NCBI RefSeq assembly: GCF_004341515.1
Contig: NZ_SLZF01000004.1
Span: forward strand, 248,001-312,000
Length of the DNA: 64,000 nucleotides
Origin: Allobosea sp. BK604
GTDB taxonomy: Bacteria > Pseudomonadota > Alphaproteobacteria > Rhizobiales > Beijerinckiaceae
Direction of reading: 5' to 3'
The notes under the pieces are model-generated. The model searched no databases. It was given only the letters and a program-made list of their open reading frames with translations, and had not been told where the DNA came from. Both the position numbers and the translations under genes were made by a program. Shown here one piece after another: positions 29,653-37,679 of this stretch. Positions within the stretch are counted from its first letter, which is position 1, and each line of letters opens with the position of its first letter.

Positions 29653-30090
29653 ATGGCCCGCGTCTACGCCTCAAGCGTCATCAGCGCCCCTGCCGCCAAG
29701 GTCTGGGCCCGTGTGCGCGACTTCAACGGCCTGCCCAACTGGCACCCGCGCATCGGCGAAAGCCGCATCGAGAACGGCGAACCGGCCGACAAGGTCGGCT
29801 GCATCCGCGCCTTCTCGCTGCGCAGCGGCGACCGGCTGCGCGAGCAGCTCCTCGGCCTGTCGGATTACGACATGTTCTGCACCTACTCGATCCTCGACTC
29901 GCCGATGCCGCTGACCAATTACGTGGCGACGCTGAGGCTGACGCCGATCACCGATCAGGACCGGACCTTCATCGAATGGTCGGCCGATTTCGAGTGCGCG
30001 CCGGAGCGCGAGGCCGAGCTCGTCGCCAGCATCGGCACCAACGTCTTCCAGGGCGGATTCGACGCCCTCAAGCGTGCCTTCGGGGGATGA
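29653..30090 (+). CDS. SRPBCC-family protein (CoxG-like), copy 1
   Basis: 145 residues, ATG at 29653. A single START/SRPBCC fold of the polyketide-cyclase/CoxG type: VISAPAAKVWARVRDFNGLPNWHP, DKVGCIRAFSLRSGDRLREQLLGLSD, SILDSPMPLTNYVATLRLTP. These proteins bind hydrophobic ligands in a deep cavity. In CO dehydrogenase operons the SRPBCC protein CoxG recruits the enzyme to the membrane. This copy has no C-terminal membrane tail. It is paralogous to the next gene and 12 bases downstream of the flotillin-like gene. Confidence 0.85.
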   Translation: MARVYASSVISAPAAKVWARVRDFNGLPNWHPRIGESRIENGEPADKVGCIRAFSLRSGDRLREQLLGLSDYDMFCTYSILDSPMPLTNYVATLRLTPITDQDRTFIEWSADFECAPEREAELVASIGTNVFQGGFDALKRAFGG

Positions 30091-30093
30091 ACC

Positions 30094-30546
30094 ATGCCCC
30101 ATGTCGTTCGCAGCACCATCATCGATGCGCCGGTGGAGCGGCTCTGGTCGGTCCTGCGCGACTTCAATGGCCATGACCGATGGCATCCGATCGTGGCCCG
30201 GAGCGAGATCGAGCGGGCCAACCCGTCCGACCGGGTCGGCTGCATCAGGCGCTTCCAACTGCGCGACGGCAGCGAGCTGCGCGAGCAGCTGCTCACGCTC
30301 TCGGATCTCGAAATGACCTTCAGCTACTGCCTGCTGGAAACGCCGATCCCGCTCTTCAACTACGTGGCGCATGTGCGGCTTTTGCCGGTGACCGACGGAA
30401 ATCGCAGCTTCTGGCACTGGGAGAGCCGCTTCACCACGCCGCCGGGACGCGAGCAGGAGCTCGCCCGACTCGTCGGCGACGAGGTCTACACCAACGGCAT
30501 CGAGGCGGTCCGCCGGCTGCCCGAGATGGCGCGCGAGGAGGCCTGA
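30094..30546 (+). CDS. SRPBCC-family protein (CoxG-like), copy 2
   Basis: 150 residues, ATG at 30094, four bases after the first copy ends. It aligns end to end with the upstream protein (IDAPVERLWSVLRDFNGHDRWHP, DRVGCIRRFQLRDGSELREQLLTLSD, LLETPIPLFNYVAHVRLLP), showing a tandem gene duplication followed by divergence. It is directly upstream of the molybdenum hydroxylase FAD subunit. The two could form a heterodimer or serve different steps; nothing in sequence decides this. Confidence 0.85.
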   Translation: MPHVVRSTIIDAPVERLWSVLRDFNGHDRWHPIVARSEIERANPSDRVGCIRRFQLRDGSELREQLLTLSDLEMTFSYCLLETPIPLFNYVAHVRLLPVTDGNRSFWHWESRFTTPPGREQELARLVGDEVYTNGIEAVRRLPEMAREEA

Positions 30547-30547
30547 T

Positions 30548-31369
30548 ATGCTCGATGTAAGAACCTGCGCGAGCCTTTCAGAAGCCGCCGGCATCCTCTC
30601 CGGCGACAGGCAGGCCATGCTGATCGGTGGCGGCACGCTGGTGATGCGCGATGTCAACGAGGGTCGGCTGACCGAGGGCACGCTGGTGCGCGTCACCGAC
30701 CCGGCCTATCGGCAGATGAGCGTCAGCGGCGCGCGCGTCGAGCTCGGCGCCGGCGTGACCATGGCGATGGTGCTCGCCAGCCGCGAGCTCGCCTATTTGC
30801 ATGCCCCGGCGCGCGGCATCGGCGGCCCGGCGATCCGGACGATGGCGACGATCGGCGGCAATCTCTTCGCCGCCACGCCCTATGGCGATTTCACCGTGGC
30901 GCTGCTCGCGCTCGATGCGCAGGTCGTGCTGCAGGCCGGCTACGGCTCCGGCCGAGCCATGCCGCTGGAGGATTTCCTGGCCGGGCGCGAGCGGGGCGGG
31001 CAGGGGCTGGTGACCGCGGTGCAGTTCTCGCGGCCGCAGAACCCGTCCGAGTTGTTCTTCCGCAAGATTGCCCGCGTCAAGCCGAAGGGCATCTCGGTCC
31101 TGTCGATCGCGGCGCATCTGCCTTCGTCGAGCGGGCGCGTGGCGCAGGCGCGTGTCGCCTATGGCGCGATGGCGCCGCTGCCGATGCGGGCGCGTGGCGT
31201 CGAGCGCGTGCTGGAAGGCAAGGCGCTCGACCAGCCTGCCATCCAGGCCGCGAAGCAGGCGGCGCTCGAAGGTTGCCGCCCGGCGACCGATGCGATCGCC
31301 AGCGAATGGTACCGGCGCGAGATCCTCCCCGTCCATCTCGGCCGGCTGCTCGCCGGCGAGCCGCGCTGA
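30548..31369 (+). CDS. Molybdenum hydroxylase FAD-binding subunit (CoxM-like)
   Basis: 273 residues, ATG at 30548 after GAGGAGGCCTGAT. PCMH-type FAD fold with ML IGGGTLVMRDVN near residue 27 and the isoalloxazine-binding motif IRTMATIGGNLFAATPYGD (about 97-115), followed by LLALDAQVVL. The C-terminal CO-dehydrogenase flavoprotein domain contains ELFFRKIARVKPKGISVLSIAAHL. It passes electrons from the iron-sulfur subunit to the acceptor. It belongs to the heterotrimer completed by the next three genes. Confidence 0.92.
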   Translation: MLDVRTCASLSEAAGILSGDRQAMLIGGGTLVMRDVNEGRLTEGTLVRVTDPAYRQMSVSGARVELGAGVTMAMVLASRELAYLHAPARGIGGPAIRTMATIGGNLFAATPYGDFTVALLALDAQVVLQAGYGSGRAMPLEDFLAGRERGGQGLVTAVQFSRPQNPSELFFRKIARVKPKGISVLSIAAHLPSSSGRVAQARVAYGAMAPLPMRARGVERVLEGKALDQPAIQAAKQAALEGCRPATDAIASEWYRREILPVHLGRLLAGEPR

Positions 31370-31379
31370 GGAGGCGCCG

Positions 31380-31862
31380 ATGGCCAAGCTCCCCGTCCAG
31401 TTCCGGCTCAACGGCAGCGACCGCGCCACCTTCGTCGACCCGTCCAGCAACCTGCTCGATACACTCAGGCGCGGTCTCGGCGATTTCGCGCCGAAATACG
31501 GTTGCGGCCAGGGCACCTGCGGGGTCTGTACCGTGCTGGTCGATGGCGAGCCGCAGCTATCCTGCCTGACCCTCGCCGTCACCTGCGAGGGCAAGCAGAT
31601 CGAGACGGCGTCGGGCATGGCCGACGGGCCAAACCTGCAGCCGCTGCAGGAGGCCTTCATGGATCATTTCGCGGCCCAGTGCGGCTTCTGCACGCCGGGC
31701 ATGCTGACCGCCGCGCGGGCCCTGCTGGCGAGGAATCCCAATCCGACCCGCGACGAGGTCGTCGAGGCGATCAGCGGCAATATCTGCCGCTGCACCGGCT
31801 ACGAGCCGATCATCGCCGCCATCCTCACTGCTGCGAGCGCGCCCGGCGCGCGCCGCGCCTGA
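31380..31862 (+). CDS. Molybdenum hydroxylase 2x[2Fe-2S] subunit (CoxS-like)
   Basis: 160 residues, ATG at 31380 after GAGGAGGCGCCG. The N-terminal plant-type ferredoxin cluster uses KYGCGQGTCGVCTVLVDG....SC (about residues 40-63). The C-terminal helical cluster uses AQCGFCTPGM and ISGNICRCTGYEPI. Both clusters have all ligands. This small subunit relays electrons from the molybdopterin site to FAD. Confidence 0.96.
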   Translation: MAKLPVQFRLNGSDRATFVDPSSNLLDTLRRGLGDFAPKYGCGQGTCGVCTVLVDGEPQLSCLTLAVTCEGKQIETASGMADGPNLQPLQEAFMDHFAAQCGFCTPGMLTAARALLARNPNPTRDEVVEAISGNICRCTGYEPIIAAILTAASAPGARRA

Positions 31863-31873
31863 AGGAGGTCGCC

Positions 31874-33646
31874 ATGGCAACGATGGAGATGCGCAAGGAG
31901 ATCTTCGCCGACGAGCGCGACGACAATCTCAATGTCATCGGCAAGGGTGTGCAGCGCCAGGACATGCCGGGCCATGTCACGGCCCGCACCCGCTTCTTCG
32001 ACGATCATGCCTTCGACGGCATGCTGCATCTGAAGGTGGTGCGCAGCCCGCATCACCATGCCCGCATCCGCTCGATCGACGTCTCCGCCGCCGAGCGGGC
32101 GCCGGGAGTGAAGCGCGTGCTGCGCGGCGCCGACGTGCCCGTGAACAAGAACACGCTGCTCAGCCTGATCAATTTCGGCAAGGACGACGAGCCGACGCTC
32201 GCCGTGAGCAAGGTCAGCTACAAGGGCGAGCCGGTCGTGGCGGTGATCGCCGATAGCGAGGCGCAGGCGCTCGCCGCGCGCAAGCTGGTCCGGGTCGAAT
32301 ACGAGCAGCTCGCGCCCGTCTTCGATGTCGAGGAGGCGCTGAAGCCCGGTGCGCCGGTCGTCAACGAGACCTATCCCGGCAATTACTTCGAATACCACCA
32401 GCGCTTCGACCACCAGAAGCTGCGCTTCGGCGATGTCGAGCGGGCCTTCGCCCAGGCAGACATGGTGATCGAGGAACGCTACCAGATGTCGCCGATCGAG
32501 CATGCGCCGACGGAGACCAACGGCTCGATCGCGGCGCCCGAGCATAATGACCGCTATGTCGTGCATTCCTGCGCGCAGGGCCTGTTCTTCTCGCTCGGCA
32601 CCACCGCGAAGATCGTCGACCTCGAATCCAACCGCTTGCATTTCATCGGCGGCACCGTCGGCGGCGGCTTCGGCGGCAAGGTCGACTCGCTGACCGAGCC
32701 TCTCGCCGTGCTCGGCGCCATGCTGACCGGCCGACCGGTCCGCTATGTGCTCGATCGCGAGGAGGAGATGCTCTACGGCTCGCCGCGCGGCGCCGAGCGC
32801 ATCTATGTCAAGGACGGGCTGATGCGGGACGGGCGCATCGTCGCCCGCTCGATCCGCAGCTATTTCGACGCCGGAGCCTATACGCGGCTGTCGAGCTATG
32901 CCGCGATCAAGTGCACGGCGCATCTGCCGGGACCGTACTGGATCCCGAACGTCTCCTCCGACGTCTATGTCAGCTACACCAACCGCTGCCCCTCGACCGC
33001 GATGCGCGGCTTCGGCGTCACCGCCGTCGATTTCGCGCTGGAGGTCCAGATGGACCGCCTCGCCGAGGCGGCGAACATGGACCCGATGGAGTTCCGTATC
33101 CTCAACGCCTATCGCGACGGGGACATGAAGGCGCATCGCCGCGTCGCCAAGAACACGGCGCTGATCGAATGCGTGCAGGTCGCGGCTGACAGAGCGAACT
33201 GGCCGCTCTCGGAGCAGGCGAGGCGGGCCTCCTCGCTCGGGGGCGGGGCGGGCGAGCGCTCGCAGATCCCGGCGACGCAGCTCGACGCGCGCGGCCAGAT
33301 CGGCCGGCCCGACAGCCGCAGCGGCCCGCCGACGCAGGTCCTGCCGCCCGGCACGATGCGCATTCCGTTGAGCAAGCAGCCGATCATGGACGGTGCCCGC
33401 GACGGTCGCGCCACGCCGACGCAGGTGCCGCGCTACGAGCCGCAGCCGGTCGCGCCGCCGCCCATGCCGGCTTATCAGCCGGGCTCGCAAGCCTACCAGC
33501 CGCCGCCAGCCTATGCGCCGCCACCGGCCTATCAGCCCGCGCCCAGCTACCAGCCGCCACCTGCACCGCCGGCCCCGCCGCCGGCTGCCCCGTCGCAGCA
33601 TGGCGCGGTGCGGTTCTCGACGGTCTTCGGCACGAGGAGGCGCTGA
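31874..33646 (+). CDS. Molybdenum hydroxylase molybdopterin subunit, N-terminal half with proline-rich tail
   Basis: 590 residues, ATG at 31874 behind GAAGGAGGTC. Residues 20-440 match the aldehyde-oxidase a/b-hammerhead and first molybdopterin-binding domain: SYKGEPVVAVIADSEAQALAA, SPIEHAPTETNGSIA, GGTVGGGFGGKVDSL and CPSTAMRGFGV (equivalent to the AFRGFG loop of xanthine dehydrogenases). The CODH-specific AYRCSFR loop is absent. Homology stops after about residue 445. The remaining ~145 residues are a Pro/Ala/Tyr/Gln-rich tail with YQPPPAYAPPP-type repeats, ending STVFGTRRR. The second half of the catalytic subunit is the next gene. Substrate unknown. Confidence 0.87.
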   Translation: MATMEMRKEIFADERDDNLNVIGKGVQRQDMPGHVTARTRFFDDHAFDGMLHLKVVRSPHHHARIRSIDVSAAERAPGVKRVLRGADVPVNKNTLLSLINFGKDDEPTLAVSKVSYKGEPVVAVIADSEAQALAARKLVRVEYEQLAPVFDVEEALKPGAPVVNETYPGNYFEYHQRFDHQKLRFGDVERAFAQADMVIEERYQMSPIEHAPTETNGSIAAPEHNDRYVVHSCAQGLFFSLGTTAKIVDLESNRLHFIGGTVGGGFGGKVDSLTEPLAVLGAMLTGRPVRYVLDREEEMLYGSPRGAERIYVKDGLMRDGRIVARSIRSYFDAGAYTRLSSYAAIKCTAHLPGPYWIPNVSSDVYVSYTNRCPSTAMRGFGVTAVDFALEVQMDRLAEAANMDPMEFRILNAYRDGDMKAHRRVAKNTALIECVQVAADRANWPLSEQARRASSLGGGAGERSQIPATQLDARGQIGRPDSRSGPPTQVLPPGTMRIPLSKQPIMDGARDGRATPTQVPRYEPQPVAPPPMPAYQPGSQAYQPPPAYAPPPAYQPAPSYQPPPAPPAPPPAAPSQHGAVRFSTVFGTRRR

Positions 33647-33647
33647 G

Positions 33648-34691
33648 ATGGCCCGTCACGAAGGCCGCGGCATGGCCTCGGTCAACTACCCGATCGGCAT
33701 GAATCTCGGCGGCGATCCGAGCCAGGCGCTGATCCATTCCAACCCGGACGGCAAGTTCACCGTCGCGCTCTCGGCCATCGATCTCGGCCAGGGCATGAAG
33801 CAGGTCTCGCGCCAGATCGCGGCCGAAACGCTCGGCGTCCCCGTCGAGGACGTCTATGTCGACACGGCCGACAGCGATACCGGCCCGCATGACATGGGCT
33901 CCTTCGCCTCGCGCGGCACGCATCGCATGGGCAACGCCATCATCGTCGCGGCGCGCGAGGCGCGCGGCGTGCTGCTCGAGGCGGCGGCCGAGGAACTCGA
34001 GGTCAACGCCGCCGACCTCGTCACCGACGGGCGCGGCAACATCCATGTCCGCGGCGCGCCGTCCAAGACGATCACCGTCAAGGCGACGGCGCAGGCGGCC
34101 CAGTTCAAGCAGGGCAAGACCATTGCCGGGCGCGGCATCTTCCTGATCCCGCTCTCGGCGGTCGATGCCGAGACGGGCGAGATGAACCCCAACACCGCCT
34201 TCGCCCATGCCTGCCTCGTCGCCGACGTCATGGTCGACGACGAGACCGGCGAGGTCGAGGTGCTCAGGATGACGAGCGCTTATGAACTCGGTCGCGTCAT
34301 CAATCCGCGCATGGTCGAGCAGCAGCTCGTCGGCGGGGCCTGGATGGGCATCAGCCACGCGCTCTATGAGACGCCTGAGCCTTATTATCCCAATCCCGAG
34401 CACGGCCCGCGCGACTTCAACGAGTACCTGATGCCGGGGCCCGGCGATATCGCGCCCTATCACGTCACAGTGCTGGAGCGGCCGGCACCGGATGGACCGT
34501 TCGGCGGCAAGGGGCCCGGCGAGATGTGCGCCAACCCGGTCCTGCCGGCCATCGCCAACGCCGTCTACAACGCGGTCGGCGTGCGCGTCGATGAATTGCC
34601 GATCACGCCGGAGAAGATCCTGCGTGGTATCAAGGCCAATGGCGGCGTCAAGCAGGGCCCGCGTCGCGGCGGCCCCGTGAACTGGGGGTGA
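33648..34691 (+). CDS. Molybdenum hydroxylase molybdopterin subunit, C-terminal half
   Basis: 347 residues, ATG at 33648, one base after the first-half gene, with GAGGAGGCGCTGAG as ribosome site. It begins exactly at the second molybdopterin-binding domain (GRGMASVNYPIGMNLGGDPS; AIDLGQGMKQVSRQIAAETLG; GSFASRGTHRMGNAI). It contains the catalytic-glutamate segment PFGGKGPGEMCANPVLPAIANAV near the end. Together with the preceding protein it makes one CoxL/XdhB-type subunit of about 790 conserved residues plus the extra tail. Both ORFs have their own ribosome sites and intact ends at a domain boundary, so this is a true split gene and not a recent frameshift. Confidence 0.88.
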   Translation: MARHEGRGMASVNYPIGMNLGGDPSQALIHSNPDGKFTVALSAIDLGQGMKQVSRQIAAETLGVPVEDVYVDTADSDTGPHDMGSFASRGTHRMGNAIIVAAREARGVLLEAAAEELEVNAADLVTDGRGNIHVRGAPSKTITVKATAQAAQFKQGKTIAGRGIFLIPLSAVDAETGEMNPNTAFAHACLVADVMVDDETGEVEVLRMTSAYELGRVINPRMVEQQLVGGAWMGISHALYETPEPYYPNPEHGPRDFNEYLMPGPGDIAPYHVTVLERPAPDGPFGGKGPGEMCANPVLPAIANAVYNAVGVRVDELPITPEKILRGIKANGGVKQGPRRGGPVNWG

Positions 34692-34695
34692 CGGC

Positions 34696-35580
34696 ATGGC
34701 GCTGCGCACCACCGTCGCCGGCATATCGAGCCCGGAGGACCTCGCTGAGGCCCTGCAGGCGGCGATGTATCTCGCCGATGACGGCATCGCGACGGCGGGC
34801 TATCTCTCTCTTGCACTCGGCAAGCCGCTGCTGCTCGAAGGCGCGCCGGGCGTCGGCAAGACCGAAGCCGCCAAGGCGCTCGCCGGCATCCTTGGCCGCC
34901 AGCTGATCCGCCTGCAATGTTTCGAGGGCATCGACGCCGCGGCGGCGCTCTATGAATGGAACTACCCCCGCCAGATGCTGGCCATCCGCCAGGCGCGCGA
35001 GGGCGAGCAGATCGACATCTACCGCGACGACTTCCTGATCGAGCGGCCGATGCTGACGGTGCTGCGCCGGCCGGAATCGACCGTGCTGCTCATCGACGAG
35101 ATCGACCGCTCGGATCACGAGTTCGAGGCCTTCCTGCTCGAATTCCTCTCGGATTTCTCGATCTCGATTCCCGAGCGCGGCACGTTGCGCGCGCCCGAGC
35201 GGCCGGTGGTGATCCTGACCTCGAACCGCACCCGCGAGCTGCACGAGGCGCTGCGCCGCCGCTGCGTCTACCATTACATTGCCTATCCCGAGCCGGAGCG
35301 CGAGGCGCAGATCATCATGCTGCGTTCCTCGGCCGTCGCCGAAGGCACGGCCCGGGCCGTCGTCCACGCGGTCGGGCTGCTCAGGCAGGAACCGCTCGCC
35401 AAGCCCCCGGGCGTGGCCGAGGCGGTCGACTGGGCCGAGGCGGCGACCGCGCTGGCTCAGACCGGCGCGACCTGGCCGGAGGCCTTCCGCCGCTCGCTCG
35501 GCGCCGCGATCAAGGACGAGGAAGACCTCGCCCATCTGCGCCCGCGCCTGCCGCTATTCATTCCGGGGCTGGCGGCATGA
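34696..35580 (+). CDS. MoxR-family AAA+ ATPase (CoxD-like)
   Basis: 294 residues, ATG at 34696, five bases after the molybdopterin gene. Walker A GAPGVGKTEAAK (about 49-60), Walker B VLLIDEIDRSDHEFEAFLLEFL, sensor 1 VILTSNRTRELHEALRRRC. CoxD-type MoxR ATPases work with a VWA partner to mature the molybdenum-copper active site in CO dehydrogenase and are found in many molybdenum hydroxylase operons. The VWA partner is the next gene. ATP-driven remodelling of the split subunit is a reasonable inference. Confidence 0.93.
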   Translation: MALRTTVAGISSPEDLAEALQAAMYLADDGIATAGYLSLALGKPLLLEGAPGVGKTEAAKALAGILGRQLIRLQCFEGIDAAAALYEWNYPRQMLAIRQAREGEQIDIYRDDFLIERPMLTVLRRPESTVLLIDEIDRSDHEFEAFLLEFLSDFSISIPERGTLRAPERPVVILTSNRTRELHEALRRRCVYHYIAYPEPEREAQIIMLRSSAVAEGTARAVVHAVGLLRQEPLAKPPGVAEAVDWAEAATALAQTGATWPEAFRRSLGAAIKDEEDLAHLRPRLPLFIPGLAA

Positions 35581-35612
35581 GGGGCCTACCGGAGATTTGC
35601 AGGGGATCGCGA

Positions 35613-35660
35613 CCCCTCACCCGGCCATTCGGGCCACCTTCTCCCGCGGGGCGAGAAGGA
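35613..35660 (+). repeat. REP-like intergenic palindrome between coxD- and coxE-like genes
   Basis: Pattern CCCCTCACCCGGCC...GGGCCACCTTCTCCCGCGGGG followed by CGAGAAGG, a widely scattered extragenic element in this order. Its end supplies GAGAAGGA, which is placed correctly to act as ribosome site for the ATG at 35672. Confidence 0.7.
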
Positions 35661-35671
35661 AAGTGCGCACC

Positions 35672-36784
35672 ATGATCGCGCCGCTCCCCGCCGCAGCCCG
35701 ACCTTTCGTCGCCTTCCCGGCGCTGCTGCGCGAGCACGGCATTGCCGTCGCGCCCGAGCAGACCACCTCCTTCCTGATGGCGGTCGAACTGCTCGGCCCG
35801 CGCAGCATCGAGCATGTTCGCAGGGCCGCCGTCGCGACGCTGGCGCCCCATCCCGAGCAGCGAGCGCGCTTCGATGCGCTGTTCGACATGCATTTCCTCG
35901 GCGCGCTGGCCGAGCCCGGCGATGAGGATTTCGCGCCCGACGAGGAGATGTCGGTCCAGGAGGATTCCGGCTCGCGCGAGATCCTGATCGGCGAGGAGGT
36001 CAACGAGACCGGCCAGGCCGCGACCGGCTCCGAGGCGCTGTCGGTGCGCCGGCTCAGGACGATCGATGACAGTGACGCCCTGCGCCGTTTCGGCCGGGCG
36101 CTTCCCGCCGCGCTGCCGCGCCGGCGCGGCTATCGCCACCGCACCGCTCGGCGCGGCCCGATGGTCGATCTTGCCCGCAGCATGCGCGACGCCATTCGCC
36201 ACGATGGCGAGGTGATGAGCCTGAAGCGGCTCCGGCGCGTGACACGCCCGCGGCCGATCCTGCTCTTGATCGACGTTTCCGGCTCGATGAAGCAGCGCAG
36301 CGATGCCAATCTCGCGCTCGCCCACACCATCGTCCAGGCCGTGCCGCGCGTCGAGGTCTTCACCTTCGGCACCAGGCTCAGCCGTGTCACGCGGGCGCTG
36401 CGCCGGCGCCGGCGCGAGCAGGCGCTGGAAGACGCGTCCGGCCTCGTCGCCGACTGGGATGGCGGCACCCGCATCGGCGACGCGCTGCAGGCCTTTCTCG
36501 CCGTGCCGCGTTTCGCCTCCTATGCGCGCGGCGCCATCGTCATCGTGCTCTCGGATGGGCTCGAGCGCGGCGACCCGGCAACGCTCGTCACGGCCGTCGC
36601 GCGCCTCGCGGCACGGGCCTATCGCATCGACTGGCTCACCCCGCTCGCGGCCGATCCCGCCTATCGGCCCGAGACCGAGGCGCTCCGGCTGATCGCGCCC
36701 CGGCTCGCCAGTCTCAGCGATGGCGGCAGCACGGCGCGCATCTGCCGCCACATCCTCTCGCTTGGAGGCACGCAGGCCGCATGA
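35672..36784 (+). CDS. VWA-domain protein (CoxE-like)
   Basis: 370 residues; start at ATG 35672 after GAGAAGGAAAG. The N-terminal half is CoxE-type (FVAFPALLREHGIAVAPEQTTSFL; acidic stretch DEDFAPDEEMSVQEDS). The C-terminal VWA domain has an intact MIDAS: D201-V-S203-G-S205 in LLIDVSGSMKQ, then VADWDGGTRIGDAL and VIVLSDGLERGD. It partners the MoxR ATPase in cofactor insertion. It overlaps the next gene by four bases (ATGA). Confidence 0.92.
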   Translation: MIAPLPAAARPFVAFPALLREHGIAVAPEQTTSFLMAVELLGPRSIEHVRRAAVATLAPHPEQRARFDALFDMHFLGALAEPGDEDFAPDEEMSVQEDSGSREILIGEEVNETGQAATGSEALSVRRLRTIDDSDALRRFGRALPAALPRRRGYRHRTARRGPMVDLARSMRDAIRHDGEVMSLKRLRRVTRPRPILLLIDVSGSMKQRSDANLALAHTIVQAVPRVEVFTFGTRLSRVTRALRRRRREQALEDASGLVADWDGGTRIGDALQAFLAVPRFASYARGAIVIVLSDGLERGDPATLVTAVARLAARAYRIDWLTPLAADPAYRPETEALRLIAPRLASLSDGGSTARICRHILSLGGTQAA

Positions 36785-37665
36785 CCGCTATCGTCGATGC
36801 TCATTTCCATATCTGGCGGCAGGCCGATCTGCCCTGGCTGCTCGGTCCGATGCAGCCGCGCATCTTTGGCCCCTACGAACCGATCCGCCGCGACTATCCG
36901 GTCGAGGAATATCTCGCAGATTGCCGGCCGAACGGCATCACGGAAGCGGTCTATGTCCAGGCCAACTGGGCCCCAGTGCGCTATCTCGACGAGGTCGCCT
37001 ATGTCTCGCAGGCCTCGGAGGAGACCGGCTTTCCGATCGCCATCGTCGCCTATGCCGACATGCTGGCGGGCGATGTCCGCCCGCAGCTCGACGAGCTCGC
37101 GCTGAACGGCCGTGTTCGTGGCGTGCGCATGCAACTGCACTGGCACGAGAACACGCTCTATCGCTTTGCAGGCGGACCCGACCTCGCACGCGACCCGGTG
37201 CTCACAGCCAATGTCGGGCGGCTCGCGGAATACGGCTTCAGCTTCGATCTCCAGGTCTTCGCCGGCCAGATGGCGGGCGCGGCCGAGCTGGCGGCCGCCT
37301 GCCCGGACGTGACCTTCGTGCTCCAGCATGCCGGCATGCTGGAAGATCTCTCGCCCGAGGGCATCGCCGCATGGCGCGACGGCATGGCCGTGCTCGCGGA
37401 ACAGCCGAACATCACCAGCAAGCTCTCCGGCCTCGGCACCTTCCTGCGCCGCAACGATGCCGAGCACATTGCCTTCATCGCGGCGCAGACTCTGACCCTG
37501 TTCGGGGCCGAACGCTGCCTGTTCGGCTCCAATTTCCCGATCGAGAAGCTCTGGACCAGCTATGCCGAGCTGATCGGCGCGCATCGCGCCGCCGTGCCCG
37601 AGGGCGTGCATGCGGCCGTGTTCAACGAAACCGCGAGGCGGGTCTACCGCCTCGGACAAGAGTGA
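36781..37665 (+). CDS. Amidohydrolase-family (amidohydrolase 2) TIM-barrel hydrolase
   Basis: 294 residues. The metal-site motif is VDAHFHIW at the N-terminus (residues 5-12), followed by RGVRMQLHWHEN, FVLQHAGM with a conserved His, and RCLFGSNFPIEKLW carrying the typical late S-N-F-P motif (equivalent to GSDxP). Members of this family are lactonases (for example 2-pyrone-4,6-dicarboxylate or fuconolactone lactonases) or decarboxylases. In this operon it probably opens a lactone or ring after hydroxylation. The exact substrate is unknown. Confidence 0.88.
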   Translation: MTAIVDAHFHIWRQADLPWLLGPMQPRIFGPYEPIRRDYPVEEYLADCRPNGITEAVYVQANWAPVRYLDEVAYVSQASEETGFPIAIVAYADMLAGDVRPQLDELALNGRVRGVRMQLHWHENTLYRFAGGPDLARDPVLTANVGRLAEYGFSFDLQVFAGQMAGAAELAAACPDVTFVLQHAGMLEDLSPEGIAAWRDGMAVLAEQPNITSKLSGLGTFLRRNDAEHIAFIAAQTLTLFGAERCLFGSNFPIEKLWTSYAELIGAHRAAVPEGVHAAVFNETARRVYRLGQE

Positions 37666-37679
37666 CTGGGAGGACGTTC

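Noticed and set aside
26828..29674. 948-residue minus-strand open frame opposite the flotillin-like gene
   Set aside because: Its Leu/Asp/Gly pattern is the mirror of the repeated Ala-Arg-Glu coding; no independent motif.
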